From positions 1-12,573 of the forward strand of contig MNUO01000012.1 in the NCBI GenBank assembly GCA_001871015.1: 12,573 nt of DNA. The letters are read 5' to 3'. Source of the stretch: Candidatus Desantisbacteria bacterium CG1_02_38_46. Lineage in GTDB: Bacteria; Desantisbacteria; UBA1551; UBA1559. The notes beneath the pieces are model-generated. The model was not told where the DNA came from, made no database searches, and saw nothing but the letters and a program-made list of their open reading frames with translations. Shown piece after piece: positions 1-6,772 of this stretch. Each line of letters begins with the position of its first letter. Position 1 is the stretch's first letter. Made by a program: the position numbers and the translations under genes.

Positions 1-113
1 TGGCAATGCCAGCGATTTCTCTTTTTACCCTTTTTAGTCTGGAAATTACCCTTGCGCTTTGTGTTTAAGCTTTGACAATTTGGACATCGCAGCCTGTGCT
101 TACATTTACGCAT
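1..113 (-). CDS. 5' end of a zinc-ribbon protein, probably a transposase (partial)
   Basis: An ATG at 113 follows a strong ribosome binding site (AAGGAGG, plus-strand positions 120-126) and opens a frame that runs off the left edge after 37 codons. The visible part is very basic. It has a CPNC pair at residues 10-13, then a lysine/arginine-rich stretch, then RWHC ending at residue 37. That is the first half of a C-x2-C ... C-x2-C zinc ribbon, where the fourth cysteine would lie outside the window. Such ribbons open many IS transposases (IS1 InsA and ISL3 types) and some other small DNA-binding proteins. The upstream palindrome and a possible IS end near 211 favour a transposase. No catalytic domain is visible, so the family is not settled. 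Confidence 0.6.
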   Translation of the reverse strand, partial: MRKCKHRLRCPNCQSLNTKRKGNFQTKKGKKRNRWHC

Positions 114-115
114 TT

Positions 116-178
116 TTAGCCTCCTTGTGAGTATGATATAGGGGATATTTTCCCTTAATTATATCACAAAAAGGCTAA
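116..178 (-). promoter_or_regulatory. Extended -10 promoter and RBS inside a long imperfect palindrome
   Basis: On the minus strand TGATATAAT (plus positions 158-166) is a consensus extended -10 element. No good -35 is visible. It lies in an imperfect inverted repeat with arms TTAGCC/GGCTAA (116-121 with 173-178), TTGTGA/TCACAA (125-130 with 164-169), TATA/TATA (137-140 with 160-163) and GGGA/TCCC (142-145 with 151-154). The ribosome binding site of the downstream gene lies in one arm. A transcript from outside could fold and hide it. A transcript starting at this promoter would lack most of the 5' arm. Control by a repressor at the DNA palindrome is an alternative. Confidence 0.5.
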
Positions 179-189
179 TTTTACGACGA

Positions 190-211
190 GAAAATTAATT
201 TTCAAAGAGCC
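190..211 (-). other. Possible insertion-sequence end
   Basis: Reading the minus strand from 211, the sequence begins GGCTCTTTGAAAATT, which resembles from memory the GGCTCTT ends of ISL3-family elements. It contains a perfect 14-nt palindrome, GAAAATTAATTTTC (190-203). It lies between the methyltransferase gene and the zinc-ribbon gene, where the upstream end of an IS would be expected. The other end is outside the window, so neither the terminal repeat nor a target duplication can be confirmed. Confidence 0.25.
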
Positions 212-245
212 CTTTTGGAACTTATTAGACCCAATTTTCTATACG

Positions 246-1505
246 CTACCCAAATTTTGTCTTATATTTATAATCAAGAACATTATCTGCATAAACCAGA
301 CCATTTTTAATCAGGTGCGCGTTTAAAAAAGTCCTATTCCATAGATAGAGATAGCAAAGTAAATTATTTTTTTCATCATATTTCACATTATCAAATTTCA
401 AAAACACCTTTTGCCCCTGGGTTTTTTCTCTTAAAAAATGAACTGCCTCTTCACTTTTTTCTGGTTTTTCTTTCACTCCCAATAACTTGATTTTTAATCC
501 ATTATTTAAAATCAAAGTTTCCGGGGAAATTATCTCCTTTACACTATAGTATCTTTCTCTTTCGTAATGGACACTATCTATTTTTGAACCAAATCTCAGC
601 TTTTTAATGTCTATTTTTTTGTCGAATTTTATCGGGTCTTTAAAAATATAGGGCAATTTTTTAATTTCTTCTTTAAAGTCTACTTTCGGTTTTTCCTGGC
701 TGATTATTTCAAAATTCGCATCTTGTTGTTTTGCCCCCAATTTTTCTTTTATGACTGGCAAAAAATCTTCATTTACTTCATATCCGATAGAGTTTCTATT
801 CAAATTTTTAGCCACCAGAGAAGTTGTCCCGCTTCCTAAGAATGGGTCAAGCACGGTATCGCCTACAAAACTGAACATTTTAATAAGGCGCCTTGGCAAT
901 TCTTCAGGAAACATTGCGAGATGTTTATCCTGCTTTGCACCAGAAAAATTCCAGTGTCCTATAAAATATTTATTCCATTCTTCCTGTGTTAGTTTTGATT
1001 GTTCTTTAATTTCTCTCGAAACCTTGGGTGGGTCCCCATATTTTTTAAAAATCAAAATAAATTCGTAGTCAAGTTTGATAATTCCGCTCCTTGGATAAGG
1101 AAAAGAACCCATTACTGTCGCACCGCCAGTTGTATGGCAGGTGGTAACCTTCTGCCAGATTATTGCACCCATATAATCAAAACCGGCACTTTCACAGAAT
1201 TTGATTATCTCTGTGCGGATTGGAATAATTTTATATCTCCCATAATAAACAGAGCGAGCAAACTGGTCACCGATGTTAACACATAGACGACACCCCTGAT
1301 ATAAAACTCTATGGCATTCATTCCATACTAAATTGAGATTGTTAATATATTCTTCGTAAGTATCATTAAAACCTATCTGCTTACTATTGCCGTAATCTTT
1401 CAGTTGCCAGTATGGCGGTGAAGTAATAACGAGATGGACCGATTCATCCTGCACTTCTTTCATCCATCTCGAATCCCCAATAATTATTTTATGTAATGTT
1501 TTCAT
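246..1505 (-). CDS. DNA methyltransferase (beta class, SPPY) with C-terminal SNase-like domain
   Basis: The protein is 419 residues from the ATG at 1505. The catalytic motif TSPPY (residues 28-32) precedes the AdoMet-binding motif DPFLGSGTT (220-228). This order defines beta-class amino-methyltransferases, and SPPY usually indicates N4-cytosine methylation, though N6-adenine cannot be excluded. From about residue 321 the C-terminus matches the staphylococcal nuclease (TNase) fold, with the pattern KIKLLGV ... KVFLKFD ... LLCYLYL ... FLNAHLI. By hand alignment the nuclease residues Arg35, Asp40 and Arg87 become Lys340, Lys345 and Asn381, so cleavage is unlikely. The usual final helix is absent and the protein ends at KFG. 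The ATG overlaps the kinase stop as ATGA. A TTG at 1517 has a better-placed GAGG and would add four residues. No restriction enzyme gene is nearby in the window. Confidence 0.85.
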   Translation of the reverse strand: MKTLHKIIIGDSRWMKEVQDESVHLVITSPPYWQLKDYGNSKQIGFNDTYEEYINNLNLVWNECHRVLYQGCRLCVNIGDQFARSVYYGRYKIIPIRTEIIKFCESAGFDYMGAIIWQKVTTCHTTGGATVMGSFPYPRSGIIKLDYEFILIFKKYGDPPKVSREIKEQSKLTQEEWNKYFIGHWNFSGAKQDKHLAMFPEELPRRLIKMFSFVGDTVLDPFLGSGTTSLVAKNLNRNSIGYEVNEDFLPVIKEKLGAKQQDANFEIISQEKPKVDFKEEIKKLPYIFKDPIKFDKKIDIKKLRFGSKIDSVHYERERYYSVKEIISPETLILNNGLKIKLLGVKEKPEKSEEAVHFLREKTQGQKVFLKFDNVKYDEKNNLLCYLYLWNRTFLNAHLIKNGLVYADNVLDYKYKTKFG

Positions 1506-3013
1506 AGTGAACTGCAATGTTCCTCAAATTCACTGATGTATTGCTGAATTAGTTTCTGGTCGATGTCGAGGTTCTTTATCGGTTTCTCGCTGATTTTTAT
1601 CAGGCGAGGGTCGATGTCCTCCGGCTGGATACCCTCTGCAGCACATTTGCCACAGATTGCTGCGCCAAGACTTGTGGCTTCCTGAATATTAGTAGCAACA
1701 ACATTCTGATTAGGAAAAAGGGTAGAAAGAATGTTCAAATAAATCGTGTTGTTTCTGAACCCACCTTCGACATATATCGGAATATTTTGATTTGCCTCGT
1801 GTCCCAGCGCCTGTCTAATTGCAAAATATGATTGTATTGCCAGCGAGAGATTGAGTAAGGTGTAAGCACTTTTTGCATCTCTGAAAAATTCTTCTTTGTT
1901 TATAATTCGCGGTTTAGAATTTGGAAACTGACCAGAACCCTTTGTGAGTGTCGGCGTGACAAAACAGGATTTTGAGTTTATTATTTTCTTTATAAGATTT
2001 TTATCCGGTTTTAATTTGCGCGGCTCAATACTGAATTTTTTCTCTATCATATCGCTATAATGGTCGTGCTCCTGTCCCATTGCAAAGCTTGCTGACCTCG
2101 CCGGACGACCAAATGCATCAATGTAATAGAGGGTGTCTTTTCGCATATCTTCTGGAGAAAGATAAAAAGAACTGCCACCTGTCCGCCTAAGGCGAGACGA
2201 GGTCTGGTGATTAAACATAAAAACTCCCCATGTACCGGTGCTCGCAAGCACGAATTTTCCTTTTTTTGCAAGCAGATATGGAAGAAGAGAAGCATTAGAA
2301 TCATGTATTCCAACTGAAACTCTGCACTCTTCAGGAAGACCTGTGCAATTAGATATATCTGGGTTTATTTTCCCCAGAATATCCCAAGGATTTGAAAATT
2401 TCTTTGGAAACCTTTTAGTAACACCCAATTTTTTAGCAACATCGCTCCAGGATTTCCCGTGGAAGTCATAGAGATATGTGTGACAACCTATACTTGTGAG
2501 TTCAACTGCTTTCTTCCCGGTGAGAACATAACCTTCATACTGCGGTAGAAAAAGTATATCTATGACTTTTTTAAACTCTGCTCTTCTTTTTGTTTTAAGC
2601 CAGAATAATTGCATACCAACACTGAGCAATTGTCCAAAAAGCGGAGTGGCAGTTTTAAGGTAAAGGTCCTGAGCAGAGCCGAGAGTAGAGTAGAACTTCT
2701 TGCGAATTTCCTCGCCCGGTTCGTGCATATAGGAAATCACTGGAAAAACAAGCTCTCCGCTATTTCCAATACAGGCAATCGTGGCTCCATAAGTGGTGGT
2801 AGAAATTACACCAATTCTGTACCGCTTACTGATTGATTTCAGCCTGTCCAGAACCCAGGCGTTCAACTCAGGGATCCTGTCACAGAGAATGCCGTCAATG
2901 AGTGCATCCCGGATCTGCGTTGATTCCTTTGAAATAAACTTTAGGTCACTGGAAAAAATTGCAATTTTTTTGTTGGTCTTGCCAATATCAAAAACAACTA
3001 TGTGGTAATTCAT
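1502..3013 (-). CDS. FGGY-family carbohydrate kinase
   Basis: This 503-residue protein has the full length and motif order of FGGY sugar kinases, which transfer the ATP gamma-phosphate to a sugar or polyol in the cytoplasm. Residues 8-16 (FDIGKTNKK) form the first phosphate loop of the actin-like ATPase fold. GIHDSNAS (235-242) supplies the likely catalytic base Asp238. ASTGTWG (257-263) is the second phosphate loop, and VEGGFRN (415-421) is the adenosine-binding segment. The DIGKTNKK variant is closest to rhamnulokinase/fuculokinase-like members, but the substrate cannot be read from sequence. The ATG at 3013 has no clear Shine-Dalgarno sequence, so translation may depend on the upstream coding. 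The stop overlaps the methyltransferase start. Confidence 0.85.
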   Translation of the reverse strand: MNYHIVVFDIGKTNKKIAIFSSDLKFISKESTQIRDALIDGILCDRIPELNAWVLDRLKSISKRYRIGVISTTTYGATIACIGNSGELVFPVISYMHEPGEEIRKKFYSTLGSAQDLYLKTATPLFGQLLSVGMQLFWLKTKRRAEFKKVIDILFLPQYEGYVLTGKKAVELTSIGCHTYLYDFHGKSWSDVAKKLGVTKRFPKKFSNPWDILGKINPDISNCTGLPEECRVSVGIHDSNASLLPYLLAKKGKFVLASTGTWGVFMFNHQTSSRLRRTGGSSFYLSPEDMRKDTLYYIDAFGRPARSASFAMGQEHDHYSDMIEKKFSIEPRKLKPDKNLIKKIINSKSCFVTPTLTKGSGQFPNSKPRIINKEEFFRDAKSAYTLLNLSLAIQSYFAIRQALGHEANQNIPIYVEGGFRNNTIYLNILSTLFPNQNVVATNIQEATSLGAAICGKCAAEGIQPEDIDPRLIKISEKPIKNLDIDQKLIQQYISEFEEHCSSL

Positions 3014-3031
3014 AATAAATCGGCTCTACAT

Positions 3032-3136
3032 TCAATTTGCTCTGAGAATATTGTCTCCGAGTTTTGCACCCATATATTTTGCAACCACAGGACACTTTGA
3101 TTGCATAAGAAAGAAAATGGGCGCACGGGATTTCAT
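3032..3136 (-). CDS. Possible 34-residue peptide coupled to ribE
   Basis: The ATG at 3136 overlaps the riboflavin synthase stop as ATGA, a typical coupling arrangement. The frame runs 34 codons and ends 18 nt before the kinase start. The peptide is basic with a short hydrophobic patch near the N-terminus (APIFFL), then KCPVVAKYMGAKLGDNIL. I do not recognise it. It could be a real small protein, a remnant of a larger gene, or a translated leader carrying ribosomes to the kinase gene, which lacks its own ribosome binding site. Chance occurrence is possible at this length. Confidence 0.3.
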   Translation of the reverse strand: MKSRAPIFFLMQSKCPVVAKYMGAKLGDNILRAN

Positions 3137-3726
3137 GCCTTTCCTATCTTCTCAACATACTTTGCAATTATATCAACTTCAAGGTTAACCTTGTCGCCAA
3201 TTCGTTTGAATCCGAGTATTGTGTTCTCAAGTGTAAAGGGAATTATAGAAACCGTAAAGGAAGAAGTTTTTGATTCCACAACCGTAAGGCTGATGCCATC
3301 AACAGCAATCGGACCCTTCTCCACAATGTATTTTGATATATGACGGATTTCAGAGGGAAGAGAAAACTCAAAAGTAGAAGCGTCCCCTTTTTGTATCTTG
3401 TTTTTAATTATTCCGACTCCGTCAATGTGCCCATTGATAATATGACCACCAAGTGGTTGATTTACTTGCAGTGGTGGCTCCAGATTCACCCTGTCCCTGA
3501 TTTTCAAGTTCCCCAGCGTTGTCTTTTTCAAAGTTTCAGCAACTGCATCCACTTTAAATTCATCCCCAGCAATATCAGTAACTGTGAGACACACTCCATT
3601 CACTGAGATGCTATCACCCGCGTGCAGACCTCTTGCAAGTTTTGCCTGAATTGTAAATTCAATGGTCAATCCACTGTGAATTATATTCTTTACAACACCC
3701 AATTCTTTTATAATACCAGTGAACAT
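3133..3726 (-). CDS. ribE: Riboflavin synthase, alpha chain
   Basis: Riboflavin synthase converts two 6,7-dimethyl-8-ribityllumazine molecules to riboflavin and 5-amino-6-ribitylaminouracil, the last step of riboflavin synthesis. The 197-residue protein has the family's normal length and starts with the diagnostic MFTGII. It holds two tandem lumazine-binding barrels. The first contains SVNGVCLTV (residues 41-49). The second begins around GGHIINGHIDGVG (93-105) and repeats the pattern as VDGISLTVV. The ATG at 3726 has AGGAGG at good spacing. The other riboflavin genes (ribD, ribBA, ribH) are not in this window, and no FMN riboswitch is visible upstream, where the sugar isomerase gene ends 36 nt away. 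Some annotations name this gene ribC. Confidence 0.96.
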   Translation of the reverse strand: MFTGIIKELGVVKNIIHSGLTIEFTIQAKLARGLHAGDSISVNGVCLTVTDIAGDEFKVDAVAETLKKTTLGNLKIRDRVNLEPPLQVNQPLGGHIINGHIDGVGIIKNKIQKGDASTFEFSLPSEIRHISKYIVEKGPIAVDGISLTVVESKTSSFTVSIIPFTLENTILGFKRIGDKVNLEVDIIAKYVEKIGKA

Positions 3727-3762
3727 CTTAACTCCTCCTATAAAAGTAGCCTGTCCCCTTTT

Positions 3763-4581
3763 TTATCCAAGTTTTGCCAGGACTGCGTCGAGGTTTTTCT
3801 TTGCATCCAGCATTATTTTTTCAGGGCTTTCCTTCCAGTACTCGTCGCGAAAAATCTCCACCGAAAGGAATCCCTTATAACCTTTCTCTTTGAGAATTTT
3901 TAACTCATCCACTAAAGGAATTACGCCCAGACCCGTATACAGTCTGTGTTTATCGGTTAATTGCTCCAGCGGTAGATTTTCGCAGTCATTAATATGAACA
4001 ATAAATAATTTCTCAACAGGGATTGCCCTTATGTCATCAAGACTTACTCCTGATTTGTAATAGTGAAAAGTGTCCATCATTATGCCAAGATTATTACTTC
4101 CAGCAATATTTATGATTTCCATCGCCTCCTGAGGACCCGGGACATAGGGATGCATACCGATTGGTTCAAAGGCAATCTTAACCTTGTAGGGTTTAATTGC
4201 CTCTGCATAAATTTGCAGAGCACCTGCTGCTTTTTTTATCGCCTCGGGCTTACTCACTCCTGCTGGCTGGACATCGCCTGGAAAAACTAAAAGTGTATCA
4301 CAGTCAATCTGTGGAGCAATCTGTGCTGCTTTTACCAATTCCTGAATGGCCTGTTCATTATCTGAAAAGGCGATAAGTGGAAACCCGCAAAGAGCTGCGG
4401 GGTCAAGTTCTGCACCCCACAGGAGTTCTTGTAATTTTACAGGAGTATTTCCTTCACTGAAAAATTTCTTTAATTTTTCATACCAGATTTCTATGCCCTC
4501 AAATTTTGCCTTGTGTCCAAAAACGATATCCTCCTGTAAAGAATACGGCATTGTTGTTGCTCCATTTATACAGGGTCGCAT
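3763..4581 (-). CDS. Sugar phosphate isomerase/epimerase-type TIM barrel protein
   Basis: The 272-residue protein belongs to the xylose isomerase-like/AP endonuclease family 2 TIM barrels, which include IolE, IolI and hydroxypyruvate isomerase. Candidate divalent-metal ligands sit at the usual strand ends: Glu139 in IAFEP, Asp170 in MMDTFHYY, His196 in FIVHINDCE and Glu242 in LSVEIFRDE. Family members act on small sugars or polyols by metal-assisted hydride shift or proton transfer, and the substrate here is unknown. The ATG at 4581 follows GGGAGG at good spacing. It lies 12 nt from the UPF0280 gene and is followed by riboflavin synthase. A sugar role would match the FGGY kinase downstream, although the immediate neighbours are cofactor genes. 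Confidence 0.85.
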   Translation of the reverse strand: MRPCINGATTMPYSLQEDIVFGHKAKFEGIEIWYEKLKKFFSEGNTPVKLQELLWGAELDPAALCGFPLIAFSDNEQAIQELVKAAQIAPQIDCDTLLVFPGDVQPAGVSKPEAIKKAAGALQIYAEAIKPYKVKIAFEPIGMHPYVPGPQEAMEIINIAGSNNLGIMMDTFHYYKSGVSLDDIRAIPVEKLFIVHINDCENLPLEQLTDKHRLYTGLGVIPLVDELKILKEKGYKGFLSVEIFRDEYWKESPEKIMLDAKKNLDAVLAKLG

Positions 4582-4593
4582 AATGACCTCCCT

Positions 4594-5310
4594 TTAGACT
4601 ATTTTAACATCTCCCCAGGCACCGAGTCTATCTTTAAAAATAATTAAAATACCCAGCACACCTTTAATCTTCCTTGCGAATTCAAGCGCCCTCTTTATAT
4701 CACCGACATCATTCACCATATTCCCTATTGCAGTAGCACAGGCATCAGCAAGTGCAGTAGAGCGGGAAATTACCACTGTCGCATCAGTTTTACCAAAACT
4801 CAATGATGGTCCAACCGTACCAGAAGAAGTGCATACACCCAGAGGAGTTTTTTTCCCATCAATTTCAATCGCAAGTTTATTGCTAAACTGGGAATCGCCT
4901 GCATAAATCCCCAGATTTCTCTTCTTCTGACTCTTAATGAATATGTCTCCTCCATTTTCTATGATGACTTCATCTGAGTATTTCAACAGGTCTCTTCCAA
5001 CAAATTCTGCAATTGCACCTGCAACTGATGCCATAGGTCCAACGCCTGCAATCCTGCTTGCAGCAAGCATTTCCTTGATAATTGGAGGAGCAAACAAATT
5101 AAAGAACAGAGGTGCAAGACTTGTTTGAAAATTGGGGTGTTTTTTAATATATTCTTCTATCTGGGTTCGGTATTTTAATGTAAAATTAACCGCTTCTTTA
5201 GATAAATTAGTCTTTGCACAGATATAGAGATCTGTTTCCTTGACGACAACCTCAAAACCTTTGAGGTCTTCTGTTATGTAATCCCGGCGATAAATTCTCT
5301 CTTCGTGCAT
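4594..5310 (-). CDS. UPF0280 family protein (ApbE-like)
   Basis: The 238-residue protein matches UPF0280, a family common in archaea and scattered bacteria and related in fold to ApbE, the FMN transferase. Visible family features are the start with ERIYRRDY, the glycine-rich GVGPMASVAGAIAEFVG (residues 89-105), ENGGDIF (118-124), CTSSGTVGPSLSFGKTDAT (160-178) and ADACATAIGNMV (188-199). The biochemical role of UPF0280 is not established, and a flavin-related function is inference from ApbE. No signal peptide or membrane segment is visible, unlike periplasmic ApbE. The ATG at 5310 is 7 nt after the Thi4 stop with TGAGG just upstream, so the two genes are almost certainly cotranscribed. A flavin synthesis gene lies two genes downstream. 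Confidence 0.85.
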   Translation of the reverse strand: MHEERIYRRDYITEDLKGFEVVVKETDLYICAKTNLSKEAVNFTLKYRTQIEEYIKKHPNFQTSLAPLFFNLFAPPIIKEMLAASRIAGVGPMASVAGAIAEFVGRDLLKYSDEVIIENGGDIFIKSQKKRNLGIYAGDSQFSNKLAIEIDGKKTPLGVCTSSGTVGPSLSFGKTDATVVISRSTALADACATAIGNMVNDVGDIKRALEFARKIKGVLGILIIFKDRLGAWGDVKIV

Positions 5311-5317
5311 AAAAACC

Positions 5318-6085
5318 TCAGAATAATCTTTTATGAATCAGGCGTGCGACTTTTTCACCTGACAGAAACATTCCTCCAAAAATTGGACCCATTCTTGGTC
5401 CGCCGAATACAGCATTAGCTGCCATTCCTGTTACAAAAAGCCCGGGATACACCTCTTTTGTATTTTCAATTGTCTGCCTTTCCGCTTCATCTGCCCACAT
5501 TGATTTCTCACCTTCTATTTTCCCGGAAGGCGTATTTAATTTTCCAACTTTGTTTTGAACAATATGACAGAGCTCAGCAGCGTGTCCTGTAGCATCAATT
5601 ACAAATTTAGCTCCAATTGTAAGCGGGTCAACATGCAATTGTGCTATTTCCACTGCTGACCAGTTAATCACTATACCACAGACCTTTTGTCTTCGGATTA
5701 AAACATCCTCTGCTGAAATACCATTAAAAATTTGCACTCCACTATCAATTACACGGGATGTAAGTTTTGCAACAACCTCAACTGAATTAGATGCATAAAG
5801 GTTTTTCTTTTTTTTAAGTTTGATTCCAAACTCATCTAAGATTTTCTTTGCCTGTTCCTGAACTACAATCTTAGGAAATAACATTCCGCCACCCCATACT
5901 CCACCTCCAGTGGAAAGTTTTCTCTCAAAAATGGCGACTTTGTGTCCCTGTCTGGCAAGATAAAATCCAGCAATCAATCCAGAAGGTCCGCCTCCGACAA
6001 TCGCGACCTCCACATCTAAATTGTGCAACAAATCAGCTGTGGCTTCTTCAATTATTGCACGGCTGATTTCAATTTCATTTAACAT
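5318..6085 (-). CDS. thi4: Thi4-type thiazole synthase
   Basis: The 255-residue protein is of the Thi4 family, which builds the thiazole half of thiamine from NAD and glycine plus sulfur. Archaeal-type members use sulfide rather than a protein cysteine, and some relatives are ribose-1,5-bisphosphate isomerases. The dinucleotide-binding loop GGGPSG is at 31-36, followed by [12 protein letters not shown] (60-71), the conserved HVDPLTI (151-157), DATGH (164-168) and GLFVTGM ... [13 protein letters not shown] (215-239). The yeast sulfur-donor cysteine (Cys205) has no obvious counterpart. A Cys173-His174 pair lies close by, and His174 may match the histidine of archaeal enzymes. The ATG at 6085 has TGAGG upstream. 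No TPP riboswitch signature is seen in the leader and no other thiamine gene is in the window. Confidence 0.92.
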   Translation of the reverse strand: MLNEIEISRAIIEEATADLLHNLDVEVAIVGGGPSGLIAGFYLARQGHKVAIFERKLSTGGGVWGGGMLFPKIVVQEQAKKILDEFGIKLKKKKNLYASNSVEVVAKLTSRVIDSGVQIFNGISAEDVLIRRQKVCGIVINWSAVEIAQLHVDPLTIGAKFVIDATGHAAELCHIVQNKVGKLNTPSGKIEGEKSMWADEAERQTIENTKEVYPGLFVTGMAANAVFGGPRMGPIFGGMFLSGEKVARLIHKRLF

Positions 6086-6106
6086 AAAACCTCACTTTTT
6101 GTGCAT

Positions 6107-6137
6107 ATTATGGACATAGTTCATCCACTCGCTACAA
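6107..6137 (-). promoter_or_regulatory. Weak candidate promoter of the thi4 gene string
   Basis: On the minus strand TTGTAG (plus 6132-6137) and CATAAT (6107-6112) are separated by 19 bp. Transcription would start near 6100 and leave a short leader before the TGAGG of thi4. Spacing and the -35 match are poor, so this is only the best candidate in the 209-nt gap. Confidence 0.25.
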
Positions 6138-6154
6138 TTATTTTGACCTTTTAT

Positions 6155-6197
6155 CGACGTATCCCACGAAAAACAAGGTTCCCGCAGGGGTTCTTAT
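6155..6197. repeat. Diverged copy of the AACAAGGTTC repeat family
   Basis: Read on the plus strand, this stretch has CGACGT, then AAACAAGGTTC, then GGTTCTTAT. These are the same blocks in the same order and orientation as the two better-preserved copies at 6773-6944. The flanking stem sequences differ: here CCC and GGG segments replace CTTCG/CGAAG. It lies downstream of the exported protein gene, so that gene is bracketed by members of one repeat family. Confidence 0.5.
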
Positions 6198-6216
6198 ATT
6201 ATGAATTTATAAATCC

Positions 6217-6279
6217 AGGTCCCCCCCCTTCTTGCTTTCGTCGTAAGACCTACTCGGCAAGAAAGCAGGGGGGAAACCT
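6217..6279. repeat. C/G-rich imperfect hairpin
   Basis: Arms AGGT/ACCT (6217-6220 with 6276-6279), CCCCCC/GGGGGG (6223-6228 with 6268-6273) and TTCTTGC/GCAAGAA (6229-6235 with 6257-6263) give about 17 base pairs with one asymmetric bulge and a 21-nt loop. It follows the exported protein stop by 15 nt in the direction of transcription. It could end that transcript, but no T-tract follows, so a factor-independent terminator is not convincing. Confidence 0.5.
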
Positions 6280-6294
6280 TTTTGTCATATCCTT

Positions 6295-6690
6295 CTATTT
6301 TTTTGCCGCGGCCTTAACCTCACCCATTGCTTCTCCGGTTACTTTTTTTCCATCATCTGTAATATAAATCGCGGTTATAAATAAAGGGGCACCTGGTTTC
6401 AATGCTTTCACCGCAACTGTTTTGCTTCTTCCTTCTACAACTTTAATGGAAAGCTCTTTGTCTGTCTTCCAGGTGGGCCAGATTGGAACATCGTTTCCTT
6501 CTGCATCTGCACCCTTTGCCGTGAGGAACATTTCATCTCCGACCACAAGTTTGAAACTGCTGATTCCTACCCCGGTACCAACCGTCTCGCCTTTGTAGAT
6601 GATAATTTGAGTGAGTTCTCCGGCATAACTCAACGCCACCATAAACATAACACCCAACAAAATTCCCACAACTAAACCATTTTTTCTCAT
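6295..6690 (-). CDS. Small exported protein with Ig-like domain, unknown function
   Basis: The 131-residue protein begins with a clear Sec signal peptide: MRKNG, a hydrophobic stretch to about residue 20, then SYA before GE, a plausible signal peptidase I site near residue 23. The mature part of about 108 residues is rich in beta-prone segments (SFKLVVGDEMFLTAKG, SKTVAVKALKPG, LFITAIYITDDGKKVTGEA). This resembles a single bacterial Ig-like (BIG2) repeat. The end is lysine/alanine-rich. There is no lipobox, anchor or catalytic motif. The ATG at 6690 follows AAGGAGGG at good spacing. The gene stands alone between repeat elements, with its own candidate promoter. The family and role are not recognised. 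Confidence 0.75.
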   Translation of the reverse strand: MRKNGLVVGILLGVMFMVALSYAGELTQIIIYKGETVGTGVGISSFKLVVGDEMFLTAKGADAEGNDVPIWPTWKTDKELSIKVVEGRSKTVAVKALKPGAPLFITAIYITDDGKKVTGEAMGEVKAAAKK

Positions 6691-6729
6691 AACAATCCCT
6701 CCTTGTATTTTTAACTTTTACTCCACCGC

Positions 6730-6757
6730 TCTATAAAATCACCTCCTTTTTTGACAA
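6730..6757 (-). promoter_or_regulatory. Candidate promoter of the exported protein gene
   Basis: On the minus strand TTGTCA (plus 6752-6757) is followed after 16 bp by TATAGA (6730-6735). It lies just downstream of the repeat copies in the direction of transcription and about 40 nt before the start codon, with the ribosome binding site AAGGAGGG in between. Confidence 0.4.
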
Positions 6758-6772
6758 ATTACTTTGAGGAAA

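Noticed and set aside
2047-2313. Frames overlapping the sugar kinase on either strand
   Set aside because: They are shadows of a full-length kinase frame and match no family I recognise.
6086-6294. TPP riboswitch before thi4
   Set aside because: The conserved CTGAGA and ACCTGATCTGG-type motifs are not present together; only a chance ACCTGGAT occurs.
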